From Ianthella basta (Eukaryota > Porifera > Demospongiae > Verongiida > Ianthellidae): a stretch of DNA of 64,000 bases. Location: positions 158,501 through 222,500 of the forward strand of contig OZ025872.1 in the NCBI GenBank assembly GCA_964019415.1, in the 5' to 3' direction. Below, in pieces: positions 23,708-36,266 of this stretch. Positions within the stretch are counted from its first letter, which is position 1; every line of letters begins with the position of its first letter. The translations under genes were made by a program, and so were the position numbers. The notes beneath the pieces were generated by a model that was not told where the DNA came from, searched no databases, and was given only the letters and a program-made list of their open reading frames with translations.

Positions 23708-24358
23708 TTACTTGTTCCTTTTGGGTAGGACAAGTTCACTGTTCTGTGCATACCACGAGCTACGCACAATTGCGGCCACCACTGTCGGCTGGGGGTGGGG
23801 ACAGGTGGGCGGGGCACTTTCTTGCACTGCGGTTGTTGTTACTTCCTCCCCCTCTGGTGGGGGGTGGGGTGGCTGGAGCGCTCCTTCATCCTCCTGTCCG
23901 ATCACCACTGGTCTTGCCCCAATCACTTCTCTCTCTCCTCCCTGCTGTGGGGGATGGCTTGGAGTGCGCTGGGGAGAGCATGGTACTCTTTCGGACTGCT
24001 GCGGCTGGTACTTTGAATCCCCTGCCCCACCCTTCTTGGGCTCCCCCGCCCCGTCCTCCTTGGGCTCTCCCGCCCTGCCCTCCTTGGGCTCACCTGCCCC
24101 GTCCTCCTTGGGCTCTCCCGCCCTGCCCTCCTTGGGCTCACCTGCCCCGCCCTTCTTGGGCTCCCCCGCCCCGTCCTCCTTGGGCTCACCTGCCCCACCC
24201 TTCTTGGGCTCCCCCGCCCCGTCCTCCTTGGGCTCACCTGCCCCGCCCTTCTTGGGCTCCCTTGCCCCGTCCTCCTTGGGCTCCCCCGCCCCGCCCTCCT
24301 TGGGCTCACCTGCCCCGCCCTTCTTGGGCTCCCCTGCCCCATTCTCTTTCTGTGCCAT
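23708..24358 (-). CDS. Putative repeat protein B2, 216 aa (paralogue of B1)
   Basis: The family is not recognised. The protein starts MAQKENGAGEPKKGG and continues with about 13 eight-residue units of the type GEPKEDGA or GEPKKGGA, encoded by a 24-bp minisatellite. It then joins a C-terminal part almost identical to B1 (16364-16729), with EREVIGARPVVIGQEDEGA and the same end NSELVLPKRNK. The repeats are rich in Gly, Glu, Pro and Lys and would be disordered. B1 has none of these units, so the array expanded in this copy. Coding is inferred only from frame conservation. Confidence 0.5.
   Translation of the reverse strand: MAQKENGAGEPKKGGAGEPKEGGAGEPKEDGAREPKKGGAGEPKEDGAGEPKKGGAGEPKEDGAGEPKKGGAGEPKEGRAGEPKEDGAGEPKEGRAGEPKEDGAGEPKKGGAGDSKYQPQQSERVPCSPQRTPSHPPQQGGEREVIGARPVVIGQEDEGALQPPHPPPEGEEVTTTAVQESAPPTCPHPQPTVVAAIVRSSWYAQNSELVLPKRNK
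24030..24335. repeat. Coding-frame minisatellite, 24 bp unit
   Basis: The unit contains TTGGGCTCCCCCGCCCCGTC and related forms, on the minus strand giving GEPKEDGA, GEPKKGGA and GEPKEGRA. Variants are arranged in alternating pairs, suggesting a 48-bp higher-order unit. Confidence 0.9.
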
Positions 24359-24459
24359 TGTTGGCAGCCCAACCGGTGTCTACTGCGAGAGGGAGGCAGA
24401 ACGGGCAGCATTAGAGCAGTGTGTGTGCTGTACTGGCTATGGTGGTGCTTAGTGACTGC

Positions 24460-26235
24460 TCCCACACAGAGAAGAAGTGGTGTCGTGCAGTATAGGGACA
24501 CAGACCTCTACACATTGTGTTGTTGGGTGGTGGTGTTTACTGTACCTGCCAAGTGGCCTCCTCAGTCCAGCCTTCAAGTGAGCTGGTGCCTATAGTAGTC
24601 TAGCTCTGTCCTCTTGCTGTGTGCCCCCTCAGCAATGCCTCTTCCTCCGACTACACCCCAGGGAGCGCTCCCAACACTACACTAACTCGACACCAGCGGT
24701 AAACACGTCGAACTATCGAACTGTTCAATGCGCTGCAGGCGACCTTCTGCTTATGTAAGCACGCACTGACCACAATGAATATGCATAAGGTGCTATTAGC
24801 GGTGAGGTATTCTTGGAATGTAACAGCTCTGGTTACACTTCGTTGCCTGTTGCCACGGCAATGGGAAACTAACGATTGAGTGGCTTCACCTGGGCTCCTC
24901 TCTTGGTGATGAGGTGGGGACAAGGGGAAGGTGTGATCTGTTGTGCTCTGCTCCCCCTAGGCATGTGTGTGTGTGTACCCCATTCACTGGTCTTGGGCAG
25001 TAGACGGAGTGGCTGTAGTGATGTCTATGAATACACTTAACTTAAGACAGCTGTGCATGCCTGGCTGGTGGAGTGGGTGGCAGTTGTTGCCACTGGTACA
25101 TGACACCCGCCCCCACACTGCTGCATGGCAGGAAGAGGGACCGGCCAAGTGTGACCCTTGTGGGCTACTCTGTCCATGACTGTCATGAGTGGGCTGGGGG
25201 GACGTACATATATGGTATGGTGCCCCTCCCCCACCCCCTTATATGGTGTGGTGCCCCTCCCCCACCCCCTTATATGGTATGGTGCCCTTCCCCCGCCCCC
25301 GTACATGATGTGTGTTCCCATCCTCCCACCCACTCATTTGAACAGGGAAGTGAGATCACTTCAGTTAGGGGTCTCTTTGGGAGGAACATGTGACAGTTGA
25401 GTGGGCGGGCAGCGACTCATCAGGTGTGGGGGTGAGTGTCACCTTGCTACTTCCTGGGCTCTGGGGGGCTCTTGGGAGGGGCTCTTACTGTACTTGGGAG
25501 AGGCTCTTACTGTACTTGGGAGGGGCTCTTACTGTAAGATGGGCTCTTGAAAGGGGTTCTTGCTGTAATAGGAGCTCTTGGGAGAGAAGTTCTTAGGAGG
25601 GGTTCCTGAGGCACCATTGAAGGGAGAATCCCGTGAGAGGGCAGTACTCGGGTGTCAGTCAGTCGCCATGCAGTGGGATGACTCGGTGTAGCTTAGGGTC
25701 TGTTTCCTGTGATGTCATGTCAGGGGATTTCCCTTACCCACCCCGTCTGGTATTATTGCACAAACAGTGTGTTGTGTAGGTATGTATGTACATATGTGCA
25801 TGTGTGTGTCCATGTTACCGGACATGTATATGGGTTTAGTGTAGTACACTGAAGGGTCACTGTACTCTCTACTCCACAAAGTGTTCTATGTAGGCATGGC
25901 TAACCATCCTGCTTGGGCAGCGTGGTGTCCTGTCTAGCGAAGCAGTCATGTGTGGACCAGTGACCACTGACGTGTGTAGTCGCTTAGTGAAGGCGTTGTG
26001 GTTGACCTCTCGCACTCAAGCTGACAGATGGTGCCATACAGACTAATGCCAAGCCATTTGTACGGTGTTTCAAGTCGTTTGTCAGTGTGTACACATGGCA
26101 ACACAGGCTGCCACCAGCTGTGGACCATGTCAGCATACACAGGTGTCAGCAAGTGATCCCAAACCCATTGCCATTTTGTTCACTGACTTGCAAACCAACG
26201 TATTGCATGTTTTGTGTTATGGTTTCATGACTACT
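24460..26235. other. No gene seen
   Basis: 24590-24900 is somewhat CpG-rich and resembles the flank of ORF B1 at 17630-17850. 25205-25315 has three copies of a ~27-bp unit with CCCCCACCCCCTTATATGG. 25440-25600 has GGGCTCTT-type repeats. I see no exon. Confidence 0.5.
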
Positions 26236-26239
26236 GACG

Positions 26240-26443
26240 GTTGAGAGAGAGGAGGGGAAGGGAGGAGAGGAAGAGGGGAGGGGAGGGAGAGGCAGAGGGG
26301 AAGGGAGGAGAGGGAGAGGCAGAGGGGAGGGGAGGGAAGGGGAGGAGAGGGGAGGAGAGGAGAGAGGAGGGGAGGGGAGGAGAGGGAGAGGGGAGGAGAG
26401 GAAGAGGGGAGGGGAGGGGAGGGGAGGAGAGGGGAGGGGAAGG
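26240..26443. repeat. Purine (GGGGA/GAGAG)n tract
   Basis: About 200 bp of almost pure purine on the plus strand, a candidate for triplex or G-quadruplex structure. The same type of tract is at 36466-36640 in a glycogen synthase intron. Confidence 0.92.
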
Positions 26444-26449
26444 GGTTAG

Positions 26450-27880
26450 GTGCAATATCAACACAGATTGTCTGTGTTGTTATTGCACCACATGCTGTAA
26501 TCAGCTGATCTGCCAATCCACCCTGAACCAGGTGTCCCATTTTGGACATGTTGTAAGAGTGTCATTTGTGGTATGTGCACTCTACACAATACTCCACCAG
26601 ACGTTGAGGATGTGTGTGTGTCTGGACACATTGCAGTTAGTAGGTGAGGAATCTCGCAGTACCAGTGTTTTAGGGCGTGTTTGAGGTGTGTGTGGTGTTG
26701 GTACCGCACACTACAGCATAACATCCTTTGGCATCCTCTCAATATGGACGTGTCACTTAACTTATTAAAAGATAGTTTCCACTCACATTTTCAACGCCCG
26801 ACTGTTGACACACACACACACTTCACTTAACGCATATCTGTGCACAGTCCACACTGTGGGGTTGGACTGGGGGGCGCTTCAACATGAAGTGAAAGCACAT
26901 CCATTTTCAAGACATTGACCTGTGCAGTGATGCACACACAAAGGGTTTTACAGGGTTAGGGTAGTGTGCTTTCAGTACCAGGGCTGTCCCCTTCACTTCC
27001 TCCACCCTGGAGAGGTGTTGTGGACAGGACCCTCACCCACCAGTTGATCAGTGTGTCACTGTACGAGGTCGGTCATTGTTTTCCTCTGTGCCCTACAGAG
27101 AGAAGTTCTTCCATGATACACTTCCTAACACCTGTCCATACTGGTGTTGGACTTCTGTATCAGTCCCGCGTGTGGATGGGTTTCCTTCCTCTTGGTGTGA
27201 ATGGTATTGTCTGTCAAACGTCAAACGTCTGTCTGTCTGACGACGTGTGATATTCAGGGACAGCCGTGGGTGGGTCTCGTGTGACTCATACTGATAGGTT
27301 ACATTGTTGCCATGGCAACAGTTTGCGAGCATTTGTTTGTAGACCGTGTTGGCTGGTGTAATTGTTAGTGCTAATTGTTGTTAGTGTGTGCACTTTGGGT
27401 AATGTGCAATCAAATGGGAGTGCTTCATTTGGAGTAGTTACATAACATGTATGTGAGGCTATACCTGCCTGCCTCATTGCCTCTTAGTGTATGTGTTACC
27501 GCTAATGATTGCGGTGTGTTAGTGTGTGCACTTTGGGTAATGTGCTGTCAAATGGAAGTGCTTCATTTGGTGCAGTTACGCAACATGTACAGTATGTGAG
27601 GCAATGCCTGCACTGCCTCATTGCCTCTTAGTGTATGTGTTAACACTAACGAATGCGGTGTGTTAGTGTGTGCACTTTGGGTAATGTGCCATCCAATGGA
27701 AGTGCTTTGTTTGCTATTGTTAGCATGTGTGTGGGGTCTTGACTGCCTCATTACCTCCCTAATGGGCCACCAGCTGCAGCAAATAGAAGTGCTTTGTTCA
27801 TAGCAGTGTTTGTGGGCATGTTATCTCGCAGGGTCCTTAATGAAGTAATGGCCTGGAGAAGTGTATGTGTAGGGCTTCCT
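26450..27880. other. No gene seen; threefold ~130 bp repeat at 27375-27790
   Basis: Three diverged copies share GTGTGTGCACTTTGGGTAAT, AGTGCTTCATTTGG or AGTGCTTTGTTTG, and CTGCCTCATTGCCTCTTAG. No frame with recognisable protein content was found. Confidence 0.55.
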
Positions 27881-27936
27881 ATTGAAGGACTCGCTGCACA
27901 GCCACACTGGAGTTAATGTGGCCATGTGTGCGCACA

Positions 27937-27937
27937 C

Positions 27938-27994
<57 letters not shown>

Positions 27995-28022
27995 GTCACA
28001 CACATACACACACACATGGTCA
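27937..28022. repeat. (CA)n microsatellite
   Basis: CA-repeat run with ATGGT interruptions on its right side. Confidence 0.93.
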
Positions 28023-28029
28023 CACATGC

Positions 28030-28138
28030 ACCTTACGGTACTCCGCCCACAACCTTACGGTACTCCGCCCACAACCTTACGGTCCTCCGCCCACAACCTT
28101 ACGGTACTCCGCCCACAACCTTACGGTACTCCACCCAC
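28030..28138. repeat. Minisatellite, 22-24 bp unit, 5 copies
   Basis: Units of ACAACCTTACGGTACTCCGC plus CC. The same unit with a small change (ACCACCTTACAGTCCTCCGC) makes the array at 28478-28682, with unique sequence of about 340 bp in between. Confidence 0.92.
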
Positions 28139-28477
28139 TGCCAGTAGTGCTAGTGCACTGCTACCTACATCCTTTCTCTAGTCCCACATCCTGCTGCTGG
28201 AGCATTCCAGATGACCAGCTGTATTGAGTGCCCTCCTGCTGTCAGCAGAAGTCAGCAGAGGTCAGCCACACATTCCTCCCTCTGCTCCACATCCTGTTGT
28301 CTCCTTTGGGGCATTCAGCTAGTCTCCATGCTTGGGAGACTCCACCCCCACCCCCCCCTGGGAGACCCACCAGGTGAGCCACTGAGTGTGTTGAGGGATG
28401 AAGACCGCTGTGGACAGAGTCTACCATAGTCATTCTGCATAGAGGGACACAAGCAAACATCTGTCAGTTCCTCACCT

Positions 28478-28682
28478 ACCACCTTACGGTCCTCCGCCCA
28501 CCACCTTACAGTCCTCCGCCCACCACCTTACAGTCCTCCGCCCACCACCTTACGGTCCTCCGCCCACCACCTTACAGTCCTCCGCCCACCACCTTACAGT
28601 CCTCCGCCCACCACCTTACAGTCCTCCGCCCACCACCTTACAGTCCTCCGCCCACCACCTTACAGTCCTCCGCCCACCACCA
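28478..28682. repeat. Minisatellite, 24 bp unit, about 9 copies
   Basis: Units of ACCACCTTACAGTCCTCCGC plus CC. After the array comes CAGTAGTGCTAG, as at 28140, so a ~540-bp block (array plus unique part) is itself duplicated. The second copy of the unique part is interrupted by the element at 28787-29672. Confidence 0.92.
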
Positions 28683-28786
28683 GTAGTGCTAGCTCAGCTA
28701 CGCACATCGCTAGCGCGCACACACACACACACACACACACACCCCCACACACACCCGTGCGCACACGTACACTGCTACGTACAGTA

Positions 28787-29672
28787 GCGATTAAAAATAC
28801 TTAGCCAGACAACACGCAGGTGAATCTATCGTAAAATCGTACTCGTGCGAGTGAAATCCTACTCGTGCGAGTGAAAATCTCACTCGTACGAGTAAAAATG
28901 GCCGATGTGTTAACCATAGGCGTTAACGAACGACCGCTCTTGAGCAAAACTCATACGTCGGGAGTGATCTTAGAGAGCGACGGGCCTTTTACCAGAAGAA
29001 AGAAGACATGTTCACCCTTTATCCGGTTATTCATGGCAGTGAAATGTTAGTTCGTGGACGCAAGGTATCTCACGCATCGCCAGGACTCTCCCCGCTGAGA
29101 GAGGCAGCAGAAATCGGGAACCGGCCACAAGGTGTCTTTCTCTTGAGGAGGCAAGAGCAGAAGAGGAAAGTGAGGAATCGTATGGAAGACATTTTAGCTA
29201 TATTAAACATTATATTGTGCACGTTGCATAACGGGGATTATACGGGGATACGAGCTAACCTGCTCTGCTGCTTCCACTTTGTTGGCTCTTAGGAGGGTCC
29301 CAGTCTAGCAAACCAGCCACTGCGCCGAGGTATTGCTGGCACTAAACCTCACAACAACTTCTGCTCCGACCGCGATCTCCGCGAGCTGTCCAATAACCTG
29401 CTTCACGTTCACATGGTTTGTCTTCCCAGCGTGACTGCGTACATCCTTCAATTCCTACCACTTCACTGCCATTTCATTCGGTATACACGACAACGTCTTC
29501 TCTTTGGACACGATTTCACAGGTAAAGATGATTTCGCACGTTCGAATGAATATAGAATTAATGCTTAAAATGTGTTAACTTTCGAGTACATTCATCACTC
29601 GTACGAGTGAATTCCGTGCGCGCACAGTATCTGCGAGCTGTGTGCGATTTTATGGTTAGCTATTTTTAATCG
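28787..29672. mobile_element. hAT-like non-autonomous DNA element with 8-bp target duplication
   Basis: The ends are inverted repeats: left CGATTAAAAATACTTAGCC, right (reverse strand) CGATTAAAAATAGCTAACC. The flanks are GTACAGTA at 28779-28786 and again at 29673-29680, an 8-bp direct repeat as made by hAT transposases. The empty-site sequence can be read in the neighbouring duplicate (around 28160, CTGCTACCTACATCC). The inside has palindromes of the type ACTCGTACGAGT near both ends and two short plus-strand frames (28898 MADVLTIGVNERPLL; 29008 MFTLYPVIHGSEM). Neither is recognisable as a transposase, and 886 bp is too short for an autonomous hAT. Confidence 0.75.
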
Positions 29673-29939
29673 GTACAGTACATCCTTTCTCTAGTCCCAC
29701 ATCCTGCTGGTGAAGCATTCCAGATGACCAGCTGTATTGAGTGCCCTCCTGTATTTGAGTGCCCTCCTGTATTGAGTGCCCTCCTGTATTGAGTGCCCTC
29801 CTGCTGTGCTTGGGCAGCAGAGGTCAGCCACACATTCCTCCCTCTCCTCCACATCCTGTTGTCTCCTTTGGGACATTCAGCTGGTGTCTCCATGCCTGGC
29901 CACTGCTAGCCAGGGTCTGACCACATCCTGCCTCCCCCA

Positions 29940-30020
29940 AGGGGGGTGGAGTCTCCCAAGGGAGTGGAGTCTCCCAAGGGGGTGGAGTCTCCCCAGGGGG
30001 TGGAGTCTCCCCAGGGGTGT
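29940..30020. repeat. Short minisatellite, ~19 bp unit, 4 copies
   Basis: GGGGGTGGAGTCTCCCAAG-like units. Related GGGAGACTCCACCCCC on the other strand is found at 28336 in the duplicate block. Confidence 0.85.
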
Positions 30021-30364
30021 TCTGTGTGAGTGATATGACAGAAGCCACTCAACTGCTTAGGTATGTGTGTGTGTCTGTGTGTGTGTGTGGAGGAGGAAGA
30101 GTGAGGTGAATGGCACCATCATCCAGCTGCCTAATTAGCTGGTCTTGAAACCCCTTACTCTCACTATGGCCTGTGGTGGGACTGTGTGTGTGTTCCAGTT
30201 CACATTCCACTTGTCTGTATATATACCCCTTGTGCTGTTTATGGGTAGGGGGTGGGGCACATGGGGGGCGGGGTATGTGGGGGTGGGGCACACCACAAAC
30301 CCATAGTACGTAGATTTATTTGCTCCTCAGTATGTCCAAAGAGGTTTCAACTGCACTTCTCTCT

Positions 30365-30369
<5 letters not shown>

Positions 30370-30441
<72 letters not shown>

Positions 30442-30466
30442 GTGTGTGTGTGTGTGTGCGTGTGAC
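30370..30466. repeat. (GT)n microsatellite
   Basis: A GT run broken by TTG and GCG steps. The surrounding sequence 30020-31080 shows no gene. Confidence 0.95.
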
Positions 30467-31080
30467 ATTCACATCTGTATCCGTCATTGCACGAACAGAG
30501 ACTTCCCCCCCGTTAGTCCTTGTGTGGCAGTGTGGGATGAGTATAATTGGGTGTTGTGTTAGTTGTGATAATTTGATACAAAATATCACAGAATGTCATT
30601 CTCCAATTTGACCCACCCTCTACTAGTCGAATAGTTGGAGACAGACCAGTGTGTGGGTACAGGGCCTCTGGATCAACAGGTGTTGGTTGTACCACACCTG
30701 TGAATGTGTGTGATTGATGTTCACACAGCAAGCTGGCAGTTTGGGAAGGTTGTGGTTGTTGGGTGTCTGGGTGGTAGCATTACAAGGGAAACATTTGTCT
30801 TCCCCAATGAGAAGTCCTTCTATTGTGATTATATAAGTAGATGTATTAAGAGGCTAATGTACAGTGCGTGCAACCTTGACTGACTGATTGATTGAGCATT
30901 GACTGGACTGTTCTTGTCCACTTCACTTCCATTACATGCTAGCAATGATAGCTCCAAACACAGAGTACAATACTAACACCTCTTCTAATGAACATATAAA
31001 TACAATACACATAAGTATGTGTGTCATCAATATTAATGTCAGACACTATTCTGACTTAATTAGTGATTTTCGTCATGGTG

Positions 31081-31413
31081 TCAAAACAGCGGGCTAAAGT
31101 GACATGGACGCATGACTGTTGCTCCAAATGACGCACACCTGTTCCCCATTCCTCCTGTCACCAGTTGCTGAGTCGCTGTGGAGTGATTCACCACCGTCTC
31201 CTGCACTGGTATGGCTTCTACTCTGCGATTCACTGCGATCTGCTCGTTGTAGTTCTCCCCCACTCCCCACCCTGGTGAGTGAGTCTGCTCACTGCCAAGC
31301 GGCTGCTCCCGTTGTGGGCGAGGGGTAATGTCTCCATGGTGACTTGAAAAAGGAGACGTGGTTTGTCTGTTTGCTTTTTTCCGCTCCATCTTCTTAGCAG
31401 TGACACTAGACAT
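31081..31413 (-). CDS. Hypothetical ORF C, 110 aa
   Basis: The family is not recognised. The frame begins MSSVTAKKMERKKANRQTT, is rich in Gln, Arg and Pro, contains VEAIPVQETVVNHSTATQ and ends CHFSPLF. It resembles ORFs B1/B2 in general make-up (a basic, polar N-terminus and a VQE-containing stretch) and strand, but the sequence match is too weak to call it a relative. A CTACAG acceptor-like site lies upstream of the ATG. It may be an exon or chance. Confidence 0.25.
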   Translation of the reverse strand: MSSVTAKKMERKKANRQTTSPFSSHHGDITPRPQREQPLGSEQTHSPGWGVGENYNEQIAVNRRVEAIPVQETVVNHSTATQQLVTGGMGNRCASFGATVMRPCHFSPLF

Positions 31414-31419
31414 GGGCCT

Positions 31420-33300
31420 CTGTAGAGTTGGAAACTTCTCTTCTCTCCTTTTTCCTTCGTTTACTGCTCAGTGGAGTCTCCTACTGTCTTTAGCTGTACA
31501 GAACTCAGAGCAGGTAGCGCAGTTTGCACAGAGGTCGCTGGTGCAGTGCAAGGAGCACAGCCAACAGTAATCTACCGTCCTACTGTACTCCACCAGAGCA
31601 TTCAACAGTTGCTGTTTCCTCCTCCTCCTCCTCCTTCCTCTGTGGCTCTGTCGCTCTCTCCTCTCTCTCTCCTCTCTCTCTCCTCCAACTTGGAGCTAAT
31701 TGTCTCTTCTCTTACTGATCTCCACTACAGAGGTGGTAAGATATAGATTGGGCAGGGACAGGAAATGACCTCACTTCCTGAGTTTTGATCTGCCAATGAA
31801 ACTGCAGACAGCATGTAACAATGACTCAGCATGACCTGCCCACTTCCTGTTTACACCCTAGTTCACAATCTTGTGATGTAGTCTGCAGTGACATCACTCG
31901 AGATGAATGGAGACATCGCTTGTATGATTGCCTTAGTTGAAATTCTTACCAGTATCAAATTATTGGAGTGCCCACAAAATGGCTGTCTCACATCTGGTGT
32001 GAGAGTATTCCTTGTTTGGTGTGAGCAGTTCATGTATTGGATGTTTATACATTTCACTGCCAAGTGGTTTGTGTATAAGTAGTATCCACGTGAGTAGTTG
32101 TTCCATTGCGTGCTAAAAATCATTTCTGCCTGTCCTTACTGGGTCTATCTCAACATAGTGCTGGAATTCTTCCAAGTGTGTGAAGTGAGTGGGGTGTTTG
32201 GGTGTGTGTGCGTGACATCACCAGCTGAGTCAGTTGCTAAGAATGGTTCTCAGCAAATTTGTGTAGATTGTAGGAGAGTTAGACCTTATTAATGCAATAA
32301 CTTAATGGGCATTGCTGCTAATGACGTTTTTTGAACAATTGACTTATCTAAGAGGGCGAATTATGAGAAGGTAATTAGACAATTTGAGAAGAAGAGCCGT
32401 GTGGGTGTGTTTCTATACCAGGAGGATGGTGACTTTGCAGAAGAGAACAGATTCTGTGTGTCTTCATACGTCTGTCTGTAATACGTAATGTGCTGATCCA
32501 ACACGATAGCACCCGGACCTGCAAGACATCTGTGAGATCATGAATGGTCTAAGCAATATTCTTGACCACATGCCCTGATGGCTTTACTGCCAATTGTGGT
32601 GCTGTCACTGCTAATGGACTTTCGAAGCCAAAGCAACTTACCAGGCAAACCAGTTTCAATGTTTGCTTGGTGCTCAGGCTGCTGACTCATTGCACTTAAT
32701 TTAATGCCCACCTAATTGGCCCTGCCCCCCCAAGTTCCACTTAGTGCTTTGTTTATATCATTCCAATGCTATCTGTTCTCACTGCCTGCTCTGTTATCTC
32801 CCTTCGCACAACATGCTCCAGAAGGTGTTATCACTTCTGCTGCATGCCTTAGAAGGTGTGCACGCCCACAAATATGACAAGGATAAGGCCATCTCCTCCC
32901 AGCCGAAGGGAGCTCTTGTGGAATTTACATGTTGCTGACTCATTCCTCATGCTCGCACAGTGTGCACATCACACCTCAACCCCCACAGGAGACTGTGGAA
33001 TTTTTGCAGCTGGAGAAGTGATTCCAGTCATGTGCTCCCAAACAAACAATGGGGCATGGCAGTGGGACTATGTCATCTATTTCGAGAGATCTCGGTGGTG
33101 AATGTGACCCTCTTCTCCTCATATGGTTCGCATTAAGCTATTAGTTTACATTGCAAAGATTCCGCAGACTCTTGTAAGGTCAAGAAGGTCACCCTACGCA
33201 CACACGGGGTCATGTTGACCCCTCCCCTCCCCCAGTCCCCCACCCAGTGCTACACATACTGTCACCTCCACTCTCCCACGCCAGTGCCCATACCTGTGGT
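31420..33300. other. No gene seen
   Basis: A CT-rich tract lies at 31618-31690. No frame holds known content. I looked here for the missing first exons of glycogen synthase (a WEV--KVGGIYTV type motif) and did not find them. Confidence 0.45.
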
Positions 33301-33349
33301 CAAACCATCATAGTGCAAAATAGCTAGGGGAGGAACCATGGGAAGCTAG

Positions 33350-33605
33350 GAGGTGAAGTGTCATGGCATTATTACCAAATAAGGCAATGCCCCTCTGCCA
33401 TGCCAGGAGGCAGTATCAACACCTTGAATGGTGTACTCCTGTTTGTGTGCGAGTGGAGAATGTGAGGAGTGCAGGCATTTGCATTTGCACGGATTCCCCG
33501 ACTCCATTGTACTGTAACTGGTGGAGTGTCAGGGCATTATGACCAAATAAGGTAATGCCCCTCTGCCAGTGAGGCAGTATCAACACCTTGAATGGTGTGT
33601 GCTCG
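33350..33605. repeat. Dispersed ~120-190 bp repeat, two copies here and a third at 34617-34705
   Basis: Shared segments include CAATGCCCCTCTGCCA, TCAACACCTTGAATGGTGT and GAGGAGTGCAGGCATTTGCA. The third copy abuts the AC tract at 34474-34620. Confidence 0.8.
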
Positions 33606-33761
33606 ACTCAGCACTCTACGTAGTACTTATTATTGTTGTCCTCTCGGAAGTCACTAGCCAATGGTTTGATTTGTTACCAAATGTTTTGACAGCTGACTGC
33701 TGGTTTTATGAGGGGTAATGGCTTACAGAGTGTATGTATGTATGGTGATGATATGGGTGAC

Positions 33762-33890
33762 AGCTGATGATGTGACAGCTGATGATGTGACAGCTGATGA
33801 TGTGACAGCTGATGATGTGACAGCTGATGATGTGACAGCTGATGATGTGACAGCTGATGATGTGACAGCTAATGATGTGGCAGATAGTAA
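33762..33890. repeat. Minisatellite, 15 bp unit, 8 copies
   Basis: CAGCTGATGATGTGA repeated. In frame it would give DDVTA. No flanking coding evidence is present. Confidence 0.93.
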
Positions 33891-33984
33891 AGATGAATGA
33901 AATTAAGTGAAACTGAAATGGAAGCTAATAATTAGCAGTTAGTGAGGTGTTAATTTTAAGTTTAAGAGGGTGTGCCGCCATCCA

Positions 33985-34320
33985 TTCAGTATGTCTTTCT
34001 TCCCTGTGCTGCCACCCTGCCACCCTTTCAGTTTGCCTTTCTTCCCTGTGGTGCTATCCATTCAGTATGGCTTACTTCCCTGTGGTGCTATCCATTCAGT
34101 ATGTCTTTCTTCCCTGTGCTGCCATCATTTCAGTATGTCTTTCTTCCCTGTGCTGCAGTATGTCTTTGTCCCTGTGCTGCCATCATTTCAGTATGTCTTT
34201 CTTCCCTGTGCTGCCATCCTTTCAGTATGTCTTTGTCCCTGTGGTGCCATCCTTTCAGTTTGTCTTTGTCCCTGTGCTGCCATCTATTCAGTTTGTCTTT
34301 GTCCCTGTGCTGCCATCCTG
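33985..34320. repeat. Minisatellite, ~31 bp unit, about 10 copies
   Basis: Units contain CAGTATGTCTTTCTTCCCTG followed by TGCTGCCATC. Variants with TTTGTCCC cluster at the right end. Confidence 0.92.
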
Positions 34321-34471
34321 TTGTACACTGGGAACAAAGCCTGTAGCTGTCTATGTGTCTATGGTCACTCTATGACCATTTAGTATTGATAAAACACAGA
34401 GGAAACATTGGCATTCCTTTTTTGTTTGATAGCCCAATTGAGGAATGTGTCAGAATGAGTCCTGCGTGCCT

Positions 34472-34622
<151 letters not shown>

Positions 34623-34699
34623 TGAATGGTGTACTCCTGTTTGTGTGCAAGTGGAGAGAGAATGTGAGGAGTGCAGGCATTTGCACTGATTCCCTGACT

Positions 34700-36262
34700 C
34701 CAATTGTACTGTGACTAGTACTGTTCTGTGGTGTGGGAATTGTATTGTGACTAGTACTGTTCTGTGGTGTGGGAATTGTATTGTAGTCACAAGGTGGTGT
34801 GTTTGTTGTGTGATAGTGGGTGATTTGTATCTGCAGTGACTTCATGTCGTATTGCAGTGTTTGGTTAATAAACTTGCTGACCTACTTCCAAATTAGTACA
34901 AAATGCTACAAATGTGTGTTTGTGTGTGATTGACTGGTTGATTCAGCCAGCTCTGAGCCTTCGATCACTTCTGTAATGTGATCGTGTGTGATCTCTATGT
35001 GTCCTTGGTGCCTGATGGAGCCCACCACAGAGGAGACTACGGGCCTTTGTAATTGTGGTAGGAGCACTGGGCTCTTAGTTCAGCCAATGGAATTTAAAGT
35101 GTAATGTATTGCAGTTGACTGCTGTTTTGACCATTCCGAAGAAGTATTAATATTTGTTGGCTGATCTTTCAAACGTTTTGTTGACAAGTGTGTCAGAGAT
35201 TGACAAGAAGTGTAAAGTAACTCTGAAGTAACACATACCATTCATCATTGACCTCTCAAGTTAGGCCTAAGAGCTCTCAAATACCTCATGAAACCATTCC
35301 CTTCTTCAGTCACACTCACTGAGGTGTCGAGTGTGCTCTGACCGGTTGCACTGCCCCTCTGATTCATGGCGACCTCAGATTGTATGTTAATCATATTATC
35401 CTCACCTCATCCTGGACGTGACCCTGTGAGAATCACATGTGGACGACAAGGCTGCTGATCGGCTGAGATGATCGGGACGTGAGCGTGTGCATGCCGATTG
35501 ATTAGATATGTAGCACAGTTATCAGCTGATATCATTGGAATTAGCAGATAAGAATGTGATATCTGAAATGGGCGCTCCTTTCATGGTATCACTGGGGTAT
35601 TGAGTGTGTAAGGGGAATTCCCCTATTCTAATTGGTTCCCTCACCCCTGGGGGACACCATGTCTGGCTCCTGTGAAGGAGTTCCTTTGCAGTTGTCTTTG
35701 ATCTCTCCATCACAAAGTCTGGCTGTCTGTGATCTTCGGATCACAAACATGATTGTCACATTGGTGCAATCTTGATGGCATCTGTGTGTGCTGAGGAGGT
35801 GGTTCGGTAGGATATGGTGTCATGCCGATCAGACATGCTGCACTCGCTGATGTACAGCTGTAGTGAGAGTAGACATAGTTCTTGTTTTGTCTGCCATATG
35901 GGCTGCTGTATGGCTTCTGTGTCACCCATTGACTGAAGGGAGTGGTCTGTTTTCTTATCCAGTCACTATGTACTGTGATTTGCAGTATTTGCCAACCAAG
36001 AGGTGAATGTGGGGGTTAGAGCACTTCTTAGATTTAGCGGTGTATTCTCTCCCCAGCTATATCTTGGGGGAAGCACATATGCAAGTATATAATGTATCAA
36101 AGTCATGTGGCACTTGTGAGCCATCGGTCCTGTGCATTCACTACATACTACAGTATGCACATTGTACAAAATGGACAGTGTAAGCCTCTACTCTAGTACG
36201 TGATGGCAACTTTGTACAGTGTGTGTGTGTGGATGTTATCGCCATGGCAACCCCTCTCTCCC
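34700..36262. other. No gene recognised
   Basis: This lies directly upstream of the first visible glycogen synthase exon and should be an intron or promoter. No frame matches the missing N-terminus, so that exon must lie farther left or has diverged. Confidence 0.45.
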
Positions 36263-36266
36263 TCAG

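Noticed and set aside
33070-33101. Frame with WDYVIYFERSRW as the missing glycogen synthase N-terminus
   Set aside because: The resemblance to the W-DNYFLIGP region is superficial and the frame stops at once.
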